A DNA stretch of 64,000 nt from Lentinula raphanica (Eukaryota > Basidiomycota > Agaricomycetes > Agaricales > Omphalotaceae). Position numbers and translations under genes: made by a program. The stretch covers positions 310,001-374,000 of the forward strand of contig JANVFP010000004.1 in the NCBI GenBank assembly GCA_027919835.1. Reading direction: 5' to 3'. The notes below the pieces were generated by a model. It did no database searches. It saw nothing but the letters and a program-made list of their open reading frames with translations, and had not been told where the DNA came from. Each line of letters begins with the position of its first letter. Position 1 is the stretch's first letter. Shown in pieces: positions 14,201 to 25,815 of this stretch.

Positions 14201-16250
14201 ATTTCTCATTCCTCACTTCCAGTGGGTTCAATTGTCTCTGTTTGCTTCGCGCGAGGTACGGAAAAGAGCTATCGTAGGAGGATGGTTTCGAGGTGAGAAG
14301 GGGATGCTCGCATGGACGGAGGACGTCACCTAGAGGTTCTTATCAACTCTTTCACTGTATGCTGATTCGAGGATTAGAGTGGAGCAGTGCGTTTACAATG
14401 TCGGTCTAGGCCCTTCAAAGACTCGTATTCCTCGAGAGCCGACCACATGTTTGTCAAACTAACGTGGGCGAATCTATCAGACAAGAACCGCTTTAGAAAA
14501 GGCAAATGTGAGAAATCAGGGACTGCGCCTTGCGATCGTTTCTTCTCGTTTCTTCTCATTTCTTCTTGGTGATCCGTCAATACCATTATCGTCGTCGGAT
14601 GAATCCGTAAAAGACTGGGGTTATAACGTCGCACATGTTTATTTCAACTGAGATTAAATGACCGTGAAACGGGGGAAAAATATTCAATACATATCAGATA
14701 TTAGATGGGCGCAGTGATAGAGAGACAACAACACTCGCCTGTTGTGGTTGTTGTGGTTGTCAAGAACTATGAAGAATGCCATCACGATAGAAAGACCAGG
14801 GTGTGTTCCGGCGTGCGAAGTACCGAGCTGCAAGTGTTTTGGCGGAGCTTGGGTTCTAATCTCTCGTGGACACACCACCCACCGCGATACTGGCAGGCTC
14901 GAACTCAGGTTGTAGCTTTGATATTGAGGGCATGTAATTGTCACGATCTTCCCCCAGTTTTCTCAGTGCTTCTTTGAAGTTCGGTCCCTCTAGAAGCTCA
15001 TTTGCTGCCATAGAGTGTGGTATCAGCCAGCCTGATGATTTCTATCCTGGATGATTGGACCGTCCGCGGGGGGCATGAGGTGACACACGACAGATGCGGG
15101 AGTAGCAGAGGCATGTGCAGAGCTCTCTGATAGATGAACTGCCAAGTCCTATGGTAATTGGGATGAGCAGGGAACTGGCGATTGCCATTCATCAACCGAA
15201 CAAAAATAGTTGGGCGTCATTCGTATTGGAATTAAAGAGTCATGATGGATCGTGGTTCCACACAGAAATCGTCTGCACGGGGAGGACAACCAGCTAATGA
15301 CTAGCACCAGCGCCATGATAAGCTAGCGCATGGAACTAAAACTCCTTGGCCAGCGAGTAGCAAAATTGTCTAAGCTCGGAAATAGAAGGAGATAAGGGCA
15401 ATAGGGATCGGCAAGGATCCCGTTAAGTGAGTGTCGAATCTGTCGAATGGTCCCGAGATAATCGAAGGTCAGTGCTGTTGAATTCGCGAAGAACTTTCAA
15501 CGCGATATTTTCTGTCAATCAAACAACGTACATCAGTACCCATCAGTCCACAGCTGATGATGTATTCACCCTTAATATCGTCACTCCGCACAGCCTAAGA
15601 AAACGATCATGAACCATTTGGAGTTCTGAACCATTATGTAGGTGTTCATGGGGTTTGGTTCGGAAGTTCGCGAAGCGCGGGAGGTGAGGACTCGCGACAG
15701 ACGACACCCTGGGTCCCCTGAATGAGCAGAAGAGATACAAGTTCCGAAAGATTGAGTACGATTGTCCTTGCTGGGCGCTGTTAAAAGGGCTTGAACGGAA
15801 GTTTGGAAGTTGCGAATGTGCGTCAAGAGGGGGGGCAAGGTACCAGGCTGACAGTGTCAGTGACAGAAGCCTTTTGTGAACAAGAATGACCTATGCCTGG
15901 CAGTACGGTGGGCATCAGGTTCAGTAGTGCAGTCATTTATCAGTTGGTTGATACAGATGTTATGCCTCGATGAGTTAGGAACAGAAATATCTGTTGCGGT
16001 CAACTATTTGAACGTCGCGTCGAGCGCAGCGATTCAGCGAACGGAGTCTTTTGTCTGCCGCTTGCCCAAATTCTAACTCCGCTTCGGCTTTGTCCGCCGC
16101 CAGCAGCCTTTACACTGACAAATGACGCTCCCGCAAGATTATCCTGGTCCATCTAATATCCTTCTATTCATCTCAACTTGGACTTTCAGGTTGATTGTTC
16201 TTGCTGTGCTTGGAGCTACCATCCTACTACGGAGATTTAGACAGAAAGAA
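11276..16250. other. Long gene-poor stretch
   Basis: About 5 kb without a convincing gene on either strand. Open frames are 60-145 codons, overlap each other on opposite strands, and show no domains or joinable exon series. The longest, 13896-14333 on the plus strand, has no recognisable motif. No long tandem repeat or terminal repeat was found by eye. It could hold decayed mobile elements or non-coding transcripts. The last ~130 bases are probably the promoter and leader of DCN1. Confidence 0.4.
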
Positions 16251-17510
16251 ATGGTGTGTCATCTCTCTTCTGTGACCAAGACGACGTCTGATAAGTTGTT
16301 ACCTACATTGACCAGTCTTCGAAATCGAAAGTGAGCGACAACGATCTAGCATCTTTCTGCAGTATAACAGGTGCTAGGTGAGCTCTGAACTGCAGATCCT
16401 TCATCGATATGACATCGAGAGTTCGAGATAGCTACAGAGACGCGAAGAAATTCCTCGAAAAATACAAACGTCTGGATGCTGCTGTAGACGCCTATTATTC
16501 TAATCCAGGCGCCTTTTCAACACCTTCAAAGCCACAACAGGCTGCGCCTTCCACTAGCAAACTGAATGCTCTATTTGACGGATATAAGGGTTAGATGAAT
16601 CTTCCTTCCCAACTGATCGAATGTGCTATAATAGTTGGCAGACCCAGACAGTGACGATATAACTATCAGCGGAACGATCAAGTTTTGCGAAGATTTGGAA
16701 AGGGATCCTGAGGATGTCGTCCTGCTTGCTGTGGCATACGAGCTGAAATCACCAGAGATTGGTCGTTGGACAAGGAAAGGCTGGGTAGATGGATGGAAAG
16801 CTAACGGGTACGTCCTTCTTCTCTCTCGAACACAAACACAGCATTCATCTTGATGACTCGACGTAGATGCGATTCCTTACCTGCCATGAAGAATGCCGTG
16901 GCCCGATTGGCCAATCAACTCAGTTCTGATTCCGTCTATTTTCGCAAAGTATACCTATACACATTTGACCTCGGCCGAACAGATGGAGCGAGAAGTTTGG
17001 GTATGTCTCCACCGACATAGCCATGCCCAGAGATTCTCATGTTCTCGCTATCTATCTTTATTTTCAAAGGGATGGATTCCGCACAGGCATTTTGGTCACT
17101 CCTGATACCTTACGGTCTACGAGGCGGTGCCATTTCGCACATTTCCTCAACAGACAATGACGATGACGTCGATATGAACGGTGCACAAGGATGGAAGCCT
17201 GAGTATACAGATTGGTGGTTCGAGTTCCTCAATGAGAAGGGTGGTAAAGGAGTCAGCAAAGATACATGGAGCATGGTTCGTTTCGTTCATGATTGTCGAT
17301 TGATTAATTTTCTCATATACTTTTCCCTGTAGTTCCTAGACTTTATGCGGAGCATTGATGCCAAGTTTGAGAAGTATGATATGGAAGGTCATCGTCGTTT
17401 GTATACGAACCCTTACCTTCTACTGACATTATTTTCCAGCTGCATGGCCTTCTACGATTGATTATTTTGTTGAGTTCGCCAAGGAACGTCTGGCTTCTTC
17501 GAAGGCATAA
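16251..17510 (+). CDS. dcn1: DCN1-like cullin-neddylation E3 factor
   Basis: Eight exons give 288 residues: 16251-16253, 16316-16377, 16420-16589, 16642-16807, 16867-17000, 17070-17275, 17333-17387 and 17440-17510, and all phases agree. The first exon is just the ATG. An N-terminal UBA-type segment (ASFCSITGA...KKFLEKYKRLDAAVDAYY) is followed by the PONY domain (LFDGYKDPDSDD, then DVVLLAVAYELKSPEIGRW, then GMDSAQAFWSLLIPYGLRGG, then FLDFMRSIDAKFEKYDMEAA). DCN1 proteins hold the Nedd8-E2 Ubc12 and cullins together and so promote cullin-RING ligase activation. Length and domain order match the family. The upstream start was chosen because it alone joins to the UBA exon in frame. Confidence 0.93.
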
Positions 17511-18329
17511 TACACTGGCCATTCTTATCGTATGGTATCGCTACAAACCATGTTGCTTTTGGAGAAGAAGAGTTCATAAATCATATTCATACCCCCATTG
17601 CCACCTATAACGGAAAGCGATTTCCTTGCGCTCGCTATCACGTTTCACCAGGTTTCACCCTCGTTCTATAGGATTGGTCAGTCTTGCGACTTGACCACGA
17701 ACTGACGCGCGAAGACTTCAATTTTGAATCTACTATGTGGTCAATTATCGGTAAGTACAGGGCGTTCGCGGACCGTGGTCGTGAAGCAGGCGTGATCATC
17801 GGGTTGGAGTCGCTGAGCTTCGTCGTGTTGACCCATGGAATTGATTGGAATTTGACTGTGCACACCCAATGAGATGTGTTGTAGTGTCTTTCTACGTGTG
17901 AACAGCTGGTACGAACAAAGATGACGCGGAATCTGTTGAGAAACGCGGAATATCCTTGTTGGAGAATTCATTGTGCTTTTCGGGCTCTCTCTCATTTTCA
18001 ACTACACAGGTGTGATCAACAGAGACATTGTAATTGTCGCAGTATTCAGAGCAGGCAAGGCTCCAGTGCGCTGGGATTTGAATGGTATAAATATCAATAA
18101 TCCAAGAACTGATGTCCCGCTCGTATAGTACAATACGTTTCTACTTACAGTATATCATAGAAGTCATTCAAAATCATCCAAAGACTTCGAAGTCCATGAT
18201 TTAAAAATTCCGTGTGTGATGAACGAACAATTTCGCAAGGGTTCATAATCAGCAATCAAGACCCATTAAATGAACGAATAGAATGTATAATCAACATCGA
18301 TCGTAAAGGGACCAGCAGTCGAACGAACT
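17511..18329. other. Convergent intergenic gap
   Basis: Lies between the ends of DCN1 (plus) and the membrane-protein gene (minus). Only short frames (60-85 codons) on opposite strands, none with a domain. Likely 3' UTRs and terminators of the two convergent genes. Confidence 0.4.
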
Positions 18330-20228
18330 TCATGAAGAATGAGAATGTCCTGAGATAGGAGAGGAAGGAAAATGGTCCGAACCAGGCGTAAGGGGAACTG
18401 GTGAATCAGATGCCCTCCCAATGCTCGGGGCAGTATAATACGAGAAGGTGCTCCGACTCGCAGACTGAGATCCAGAACCCGTCCCCATACTGTTCTCTTT
18501 ATCAATTTGATCCATCAACTCTCCCATCTCTGTCGACGTCAGCCCATGCCCTCCAATGGCAGCCGTCAGACTCAAACTGTTCGCCCGGCTGGGAGGTTCG
18601 CTTCCCGTGAACTCTGTCGCCGACCGCGTGGGCGGTCGACTGAGCGAATGAACCCGGTCTCGAGAGGATGCGAGACTCGTTAGCTCGCGACTGCCGAGAC
18701 TCTCGATCGTGGGCATTCGTCTGACGAAACCGTTCAGGATACGGACGTGGTCGTCCGGGGGAAATTCGATATTCGGGATGAACTCGGGATGAGTAGGTCG
18801 AGGAAGATCGGTATAGACATTATCCGGGTGAAGACCGGGTTCTGTCAAAGTATCTGGAGCATCTGATTGAGCATATCGCAGGGCGTCATCTGTCTCGCGA
18901 GTGATTTGAGCAACGAGGGCACGGAATCGATCCGCAAAATGATTTAGCTCGCGGTCAGTTTGAAGGGTGGGGGAATAAGCGGGAGCGGGAGCAGGGGAAA
19001 GTGGTATTCGGGAAGGATCGATGCTTTCGTCGTCTTCCGATGAGGAAGAGTTGAGCATGGAGGAAGCTTCTGAACTTCTGTATGAGGGGTCGGCAGCTCG
19101 ACTCCGTTGCTTTTTGAGGGTAGCGCGGGTGTGTGAGGATTGGCGGCTGAGGGATCTAGGATTGAGTGGAACATCAGATGATGCAGAGGTTGGAGGTGAT
19201 TTAGGCATAGTCTGGTCGGCACGCAGGCGTTGTCGTCGTCGTCTACGTCGTTGTAGAGATTGAGATGGCCGGCGGATACTATCATAAGCAGAGGAGGCCA
19301 ATAAATATGATACCTGGGCGAAAATATCAATGGTTACATAGGAGGGATTTGGGAGGAGATGCTTCACTCACGACGATAAATAGAGTAAATATCACACGAA
19401 AAATCGCAAGCCCTAGCCATTGAGCTGGTGTCGTGTGACTACAACTTCCTGCAGTGATTGACCAAACGACATCAGCATCGAGTTTGCAGCGCAGCTCTGG
19501 GACTAGTTCTGAGATGGAAGACCTTCTCCAGACAATCACTAGAGCTAGGTTCACAATAGTCGGAGTTAGCAGAAAGAAAGCTGCAAAGTAACGGAATATT
19601 GAGCGCATGACGAGAAGTGAATGTATGGGAACATGGGCGCGTATGAGATATGGTTGGAATGCAGACACGGCCGCTGCGCAAGTGAGGAAGGCGAAACACA
19701 CGGCGGTACTAGTCCCTAGTACGATCGCAGTTGTCTGGCCTTGCAATGAATCGTAGACGGTGAAAGCAATGAAATACCGGACAGTATTATACACCGCCCA
19801 TACAGCTGGAAATACCGTGACGATATCAGTTGTCTGATACTACCAATTGAGCTAAACAGCGCACCTAGCACGAGCTTCAATACTACGCGTATTTGTTTGA
19901 GATACCGAAGTTTCCTCCTGACTGTATGCTCCCGATAATCCTGCCTCTCCTTGGACGACGAAGAATGCCCACCTAAGGAAAGAGACATGTCCCATTGTTG
20001 ATTCTGTTCACCCGGAAAATTCGGTTGCCTTGATAATAGATCCTGATAAGCCAGAGAACCAGAATCAGTCGAATGCAGGAGGGGTTCAGTTGGGTGTGAG
20101 TAGTCCGTGGTGGTTGTTCGAAGAGTAGTCGAGGATATAGTCCGACTGTGAGGAGAGTAGTCATCTTGGAGGTGGCTCTCCGAAGATTCTGGGGTGAATA
20201 TTGCGTTATGAAGATACAATGCAGCCAT
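18330..20228 (-). CDS. Multi-pass membrane protein with long disordered C-terminal tail
   Basis: Three exons on the minus strand (20228-19865, 19805 to about 19369, about 19310-18330) give roughly 590 residues. The N terminus (about 100 residues) is Ser/Thr-rich and cytosolic-looking. The middle exon encodes four or five hydrophobic segments, for example AIVLGTSTAVCFAFLTCAAA, YFAAFFLLTPTIVNLALVIV and LAIFRVIFTLFIVVSYLL. The last exon opens with a strongly basic stretch (RRRRRRQRLR) followed by ~280 residues rich in Ser, Pro and Asp, ending in SISGHSHSS. Basic residues right after the last segment suggest a cytosolic tail. I do not recognise a named family. The joins restore frame exactly, so it is very likely a real gene of unknown function. 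Confidence 0.7.
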
Positions 20229-21111
20229 AAAGATGTGAGAACTGCGGCAGCGTTATGAGCATCCAGTGGATTGTAGTAGGGAAAAGAAAAGGGAGATGAT
20301 AGATCCTGTCCTGTGGCGACTGATATGACCACGGCAGCGGCTGAACAGGGAGAGTATTTGGTATCGCTCGAAGCTGTTATAAGAAGGGTTTGAAGGCACC
20401 AACTTTGACGCTTCAGATTCCAACCACCCAAATTTAGTAAGGCTTATAGATGACGCGATGTGAAATTAGTCACCTGATCGATATTGTCGACAACGCGCTT
20501 TAAATTTTGTCTTCAAGTTGACAGATCACTTCTTGAACTTCCACCGATTAGCTATGCGGCGCCTTCTGGCGCTACTACAACACCTTACGTTCGGGTACCT
20601 CTCCAACGCCAAAAGTGTCCTTGATACAACTCTCCTCTACATTCATCCCTCGAATGAACCCTCCGGATGCCTCCTCCTCCTCTTTCGACCCACGTCTGCT
20701 CACCGCCAACGATATCCTAGCCCAGTACGGTTGTCCTCAAGGACAAGGTCAAGTTTGCACTTGTCAAAACCGGTCCGACATGCTTGGGGTCCTCTAGTGT
20801 AAGCTGTGTGACGGGTGGTGACTTCACACAAGTCCTCGGCTTATACTTTGCTGGGTGCCGGCCTGTGCCGGCTTGGCCAGATGATGATTGGTGAAGGTGA
20901 ACGCGGTGATGACAGTCAAGGAATGGCAGTGGACAGTCTTGATGGCAATGCTAATAGTGAGGGTAATTCAGCAAGCACAGTGTGTCTTGTACTCAGTTAT
21001 GTAGTCTTATATAGTGTATAAAAAGATTCACTCGTCACTCGAGAGTCGACTCTATTGTATGTGGCCAAGATGAATTGCAAATGCGACATTACAAGAAAGT
21101 CAAATACACAA
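20229..21111. other. Gap with a short possible ORF
   Basis: On the plus strand 20615-20797 encodes a 60-residue frame ending in GCPQGQGQVCTCQNRSDMLG. Part of its DNA (20726-20758) is identical, in inverted orientation, to 28868-28900 beside the LINE. Whether this is a tiny gene or an element fragment is unclear. The rest shows nothing recognisable. Confidence 0.3.
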
Positions 21112-23612
21112 CTAGTTCTCGATTTCGATTTTCATGATCTGGAGATCATTACAGAAGCGGTTTTGTGCACATCCGTTCGAACTGTCAATATGGTGGTTGA
21201 CATAGGACTCCATCTTTGCTTTTCCACCATCCCAGTATGACCGGTTGTAGATGTCGGCGTTATCACTATAACACAGTAAATAGTGGCCGTCAATAGAGGA
21301 AGTCTAACGCATACCTATGTGACTGGGGATCTATCAAACAAAGCTCCATTTTGTCATCAAACATTCCTATCGATGTTGTTCGAGCAAGTTTTGTGCATAA
21401 AGAACGATGGAAAAACTCACCCTGAATATCACATATCAGGAGCGATTTACCGCTCATGACATATGTATAATGCATGTAGGCATGCATCAAAGCTGTGATG
21501 GAACGGTCAGTTCGAGGAGGTTCGCCCACATTGTCATTCCCGGTGTATTTGGCGATTGGGGAGTCAGCTTCGCCACAAGGTAATAGAGGAGTTGCAAGAA
21601 ATTCATGAAAATGAGCGATATTCTCAATATCCTCATCCACGAGCTTGCCAATAAAGGCACCTGGGTAATTGAATCGAAACTCTATGGAACATTCAGCAAG
21701 ACTAAGTATGGGGACAGTGGAACGGTTCGTACTAGGGAACTTCACGCCTTCTTTGCGAAGATCTTCTTTGAATTCCTCTGCGAGCTGATGAGCATCAGCG
21801 AGGTTTTCCAATTCAGCTCGCAGACACTTGGAGTTTTCGGCTACGGTGCAGCCTGGCTTGCATTGGACAAAGGCATATTCTTTACCATTATACTGAGCCT
21901 GTCAGATATATTTCGAGCCCTTGTCAGCAGAAAAGTGCAAGACGCATAAGCCACATACATAGAAAGCATGTTTTGCAGTTCCCGACCCTAAATATGCAGA
22001 GTCTCGGCTACGGGACAAGCCTAGCTGTTCATCTTCCTTCCACATCACTGGAAGCAAGATCTCCTCGAGATCTTTGCTCAAAAAGAATTGTCGCTGTTCG
22101 TGGTTATATAGAAGAGTTCGGAAAGAAATTCTCTGCAAGACAACTTCGCGCGCAAGCAGTTTACGTGGTCGGAAAGCACTTTTGCGGACAAGTGGAGCTG
22201 AACCGCCTGAACCACTTGGAGTGCTCGGAGTGGCTGCGGATTGGCGACTTTGATGAGTATCCGGGTTGAGATCGTTGTTTGCTTTTCTCTTTGGGATGGG
22301 GTGCGATGCTAGTGTACTGGAACTTTGCCAAGCCAAAGTTGCGCGCGATACAAGTACACTGGAACTTCGCCGCGCCGAAGTTGGGTGCGATACAGGTGCA
22401 CTGGAACTTCGTCGAGCCGAAGTCAAGCTAGACCTATTTCCTGACCCAGTTGTAACTTGATCATCCCAGATGTCGTCTTCAGGCTTTGTGTAAGCAAAGT
22501 GAGTCAACCTTGAAGTGCATATTATGGTTTCGCAACTCACTAGAAACTTTTCATCAATGACGAGTCGGATACTGAGTTTTCTAATCCCAACTTGCTGCGC
22601 TGTGATATACCCAAGGGTAGCAAAATGCTGAAGCAACTCATTCATTGTCTTGTCCTGGAGATCTACCATGCGGAGAATTGAATGCTGGGACTTGCTCTGA
22701 TGGGCGTGGAATGATACGTTCCGGCTAGGGTAATCAAAATTCAATAACGGAGAATGCTACCAAAGATGTGCTAACTCACGTCGTGAAGTTCTCTAGTGTG
22801 CCCGGATGTCCTTCTTCATATGCTGTCCTAGTTTTCACAAGAATAGAATCGAACACAATCTTCACAAGTTGATCATGAGGATACATCTCGTCAATGCTGT
22901 ATCGATCGAGCTAATGGAGAGACTCATCAGAACAAACTTCTTAGCACCATGATAATAGAACATGTATCGTCACCTGCTCCAGCTTTCCTCCAGCTCTTTT
23001 CATCTTGCTTACCCATAGCGATGAAAGTACCTGTACAGACCCTAGCCGCTTTTGTTGAGCCATATCAAGGACTGTCTGGGTCGTTGAGTTCTGCCGCTTG
23101 CCAATCGCGCTAGTTGTTGCAGCTCGAAGACTAGAATTTTGAGCCCGAGGGATTACAGTTTGTAAACGGTTTTGCGAAGCACTTTGACGATGTACACGAG
23201 CAGATTCTATAACATTTGCAGCAACTTCACTGGTTTTTAGTCGCTGGATTTGCTGTACAATACGTGGATTTCGTGACAAGGAGCTCGGAAGTGCTACTTG
23301 GTCAACTATGGTCGCCAATTCTTGTCAAATGTTCACAGGAAACGCAATAATATTTGACCTACCCCAGTGAAAAGCACAAACCTGGCATAGAGGCGTCTCC
23401 AGCTCAGTGTAGATATGGCTGCAGCTACTACATTTCGACTTGTCCTATTTCAAAAAAAAATGAGTTGAAGTCAGCTGAAGCAAATTTCGAAGTCGACGTA
23501 CCCGGATAGTCTGCTTCTCCACATCAGATTTTCCACTCAATGCTTGACAAACAAAACAAATGTTGGTCTCGAGACATGGGTAGTCTGTACCACAACTGGA
23601 ACATTTACCCAT
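21112..23612 (-). CDS. Alpha-kinase A with two N-terminal zinc-ribbon motifs
   Basis: Multi-exon minus-strand gene from ATG 23612 to TAG 21112. The N terminus carries two similar ribbons: CSSCGTDYPCLETNICFVC and CSSCSHIYTELETPLCQVC. A Ser-rich linker has a three-fold 14-residue repeat. The C-terminal alpha-kinase (MHCK/EEF2K-type) domain shows GSGTAKHAFY, GKEYAFVQC, LLICDIQG, LIDPQSH and, after an intron, a YWDGG...CAQNRFC terminal segment that provides the zinc ligands. Atypical Ser/Thr kinases of this type are expanded in mushrooms. The usual lysine in the GK.YVAK-type strand appears to be Gln here (YAFVQ), so activity is uncertain. It stands head-to-head with integrase A, the two starts about 160 bp apart, suggesting a shared promoter. 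Confidence 0.8.
22290..22435. repeat. Three-unit ~42-bp coding repeat in the kinase A linker
   Basis: About three 42-bp units, each containing an ACTGGAACTTCG-like core, encode the in-frame 14-residue repeat SARRSSSAPVSHPT / SARRSSSVLVSRAT / LAWQSSSTLASHPI on the minus strand. A length in multiples of 3 keeps the kinase frame open. Confidence 0.75.
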
Positions 23613-23771
23613 TGTGCAGTGGGTTAAAGAAAAAAATGAATCAACGACTCAGGCTGTGGCGTACTCTGCCTGGGAACTTGGAGAAAGCATAATATTGAAT
23701 TCAATGAATACACGTTGAGTGCAGCTCTTCAACGTACACCAATGTCACCAACCGATGGGCCAGATCTACTC
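23613..23771. promoter_or_regulatory. Divergent intergenic promoter of kinase A and integrase A
   Basis: Only about 160 bases separate the two divergent start codons, so they must share this space for promoters and leaders. No specific factor site can be named by eye. Confidence 0.4.
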
Positions 23772-25359
23772 ATGAATCGTAACCCCGGAGGAAAAAATCA
23801 ATATGATAGCTGCCGTGAATTCATTTGCAAACATATTTCTGTACAGTGTAGCTGATGATGTGTTAGTTCCAGCAAGTGACCCGAAGCTACAAGAAGCACT
23901 CACAAAGTACCACAGGCGCAAGGAAACCAACAACACTACAATATCTCGACTCTTGTTGACTGAATATGGAATCAAAATGAGGTGACGAATCTATGTTATG
24001 GATGAGAAGCGAACACTCATGCGACATGTTATTGCAAGTGCATCTACAGTAAAAAACCGCCGAAAGGAGTTGAACCTGAAGGGTAGTCGTGGAGTTATGA
24101 AGAATATGGATGCAGCAGGGGAAGCCGAAGCGGAGCAGCTGATCCTCAATGAAATGTCGAAGGATCCTGCCCAGCGAGCAGGTGTTGGAACCATTCAAGC
24201 CAAGGTAGCCTATAATACAGGTACACATCTGCCACGGTGAGCTTCGTTTCAGCCTTTGAACACCTGATATGAATTAATGCTCACAATGTTCCCAATGCTT
24301 CAGTCATCTAGTGTCGGATGTGATGCACATTCACGCAGCGGAAGGATTTGAAAAGCGAGAACCTACAGCAAAAAAGATCAACCGTGTGCCCAAAATCCCA
24401 CTTGGCATTCACCATCGTTGGGCAGGAGACGGTCACGACAAACTGTACAAGATAGGCTTCCCCATCTGGGCAGTAGTGGACGATGCGACTGGGAAATACC
24501 TTGGTGGATGGGTTGTTCCCAGTAACCGCATGGCTAACATTGTAGCCTACTGTTTCCTACTCTTGGTGGAGGAATATGGTGGTAAGAGGCAAAGTAATTG
24601 TTGCTGCTGGCACTTTTTGATTGGTATCAAGGTGTTCCCGTGCAATTTACCACGGATTGTGGATCTGAGACCACCGCGTTATTTGGCCTGATCAATGCTC
24701 TAAGGTACGTTCATCAGCTGGCAGTATTGTTCAAGTCTGATTCCTTGGTGTACAGGGAAATATTTCACCCAGACTGCCCAGTCGATGAACTTCCCGCACA
24801 TGTTTATCTTCGAAGCATTCATAACATTTCGATCGAACGTTCTTGGCTTCGATTACGACTAGATTTTGGTGACAACGCTGTACTATTCTTCTACCGAGGG
24901 ATTGAAGATGGAATATATAACTCCAACAATGCGGACCACTAGTGAGTTACTGTTACTTCAGCATATCCACTTCAATCTGACCCATTTCGCCGGCAACTCA
25001 GTTCACTTTGCCAGTGGCTCTGGCCTATGCTTTTGCGGCAGGAACTTGCTGAATTCATTGAGTTTCGAAACGGTACGAAAATGCGAAAGAACAAGAACAA
25101 ACCTGGCCCATCAGGTAAATCCCGAGACGAAGCGTTCACCCTTCATGAGGACTGGGGAGGAAAGAACTTTTTGATGCCTGTCGATACATCCGTCATTCGC
25201 AGTATCAGGGAGGCTATGGGTGGAGACAGCATTCTTAACTTCGTCAATGAAGACTTTGCAGCGCGCGCACAGGAGAAATATGATACTCTTAACATTACCA
25301 AGCTTACTATGGAAAATGTATGGAATGTCTTCTCAGCTATGCTTCCACTTCTTTTCTAG
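23772..25359 (+). CDS. Integrase-like DDE protein A (rve-fold, mushroom family)
   Basis: Several exons. Exon 1 (23772-23814) joins to 23873 in frame, giving a NQYDSCPSDPKLQEALTKY segment. A second intron joins KM to SASTVKNRRKELNLKG. A helix-turn-helix-like stretch (DPAQRAGVGTIQAK) precedes the catalytic domain, where three acidic positions fit a DDE triad: GDGHDKL, TTDCGSET and NISIERSW. The C-terminal part includes a basic KMRKNKNKPG stretch and FVNEDFAARAQ, ending at TAG 25359. The protein matches a family of integrase-core-like proteins I know from Agaricomycetes, with cut-and-paste or retroviral-integrase-like chemistry expected but not proven. It is divergent from kinase A. No disabling mutation was noticed. 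Confidence 0.75.
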
Positions 25360-25444
25360 TATTCCTTATGCAGAGGTACACAACACACAGTAGTATGATA
25401 ATCATTGCTTGTTACACATCTTGCAGAAGCTACAGGACAGTTGA

Positions 25445-25605
25445 ATATGAGCGAACGGGACCTCGAGCGAATGTGACCTCGAGAGCGAACAGGTCTTCAA
25501 GCAAATGTGGCCTCGAGCGAACGGGACCTCGAGCGAACGGGCCCTCGAGCGAACGGGCCCTCGAGCGAACGGGACCTCGAGCGAACGGGACCTCGAGCGG
25601 AACAG
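25445..25605. repeat. Minisatellite, 16-bp unit CGAACGGGACCTCGAG
   Basis: About nine head-to-tail copies of a 16-bp unit, the central ones nearly identical and the outer ones diverged. Because 16 is not a multiple of three, all frames stay open, producing spurious ORFs on both strands. It begins about 85 bp after the stop codon of integrase A. Confidence 0.85.
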
Positions 25606-25624
25606 AACCGAACGAGTCCTCAAA

Positions 25625-25815
25625 TGAAGGCGTCGTCGAGCGAAGGCGTCGTCGGGCAAAGGCGTTGTCGGGCAAAGGCGTTTTCGGGCAAAGGCGTCGT
25701 CGGGCAAAGGCGTCGTCGGGCAAAGGCGTCGTCGGGCAAAGGCGTCGTCGGGCGAAGGCGTCGTCGAGTGAAGCCGTTGTCCAGTGAAGCCGTCGCCGTT
25801 GTCGAGTGAAGCCAT
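25625..25815. repeat. Minisatellite, 16-bp unit GGCAAAGGCGTCGTCG
   Basis: About eleven tandem copies with the same 16-bp period as the neighbouring array but a different unit. The central units (25660-25760) are almost identical. Edge units change AAAGG to GAAGG or GAAGC. Confidence 0.85.

Noticed and set aside
25445..25815. CRISPR array
   Set aside because: The units are contiguous 16-mers without spacers, in a eukaryotic genome; they are minisatellites.
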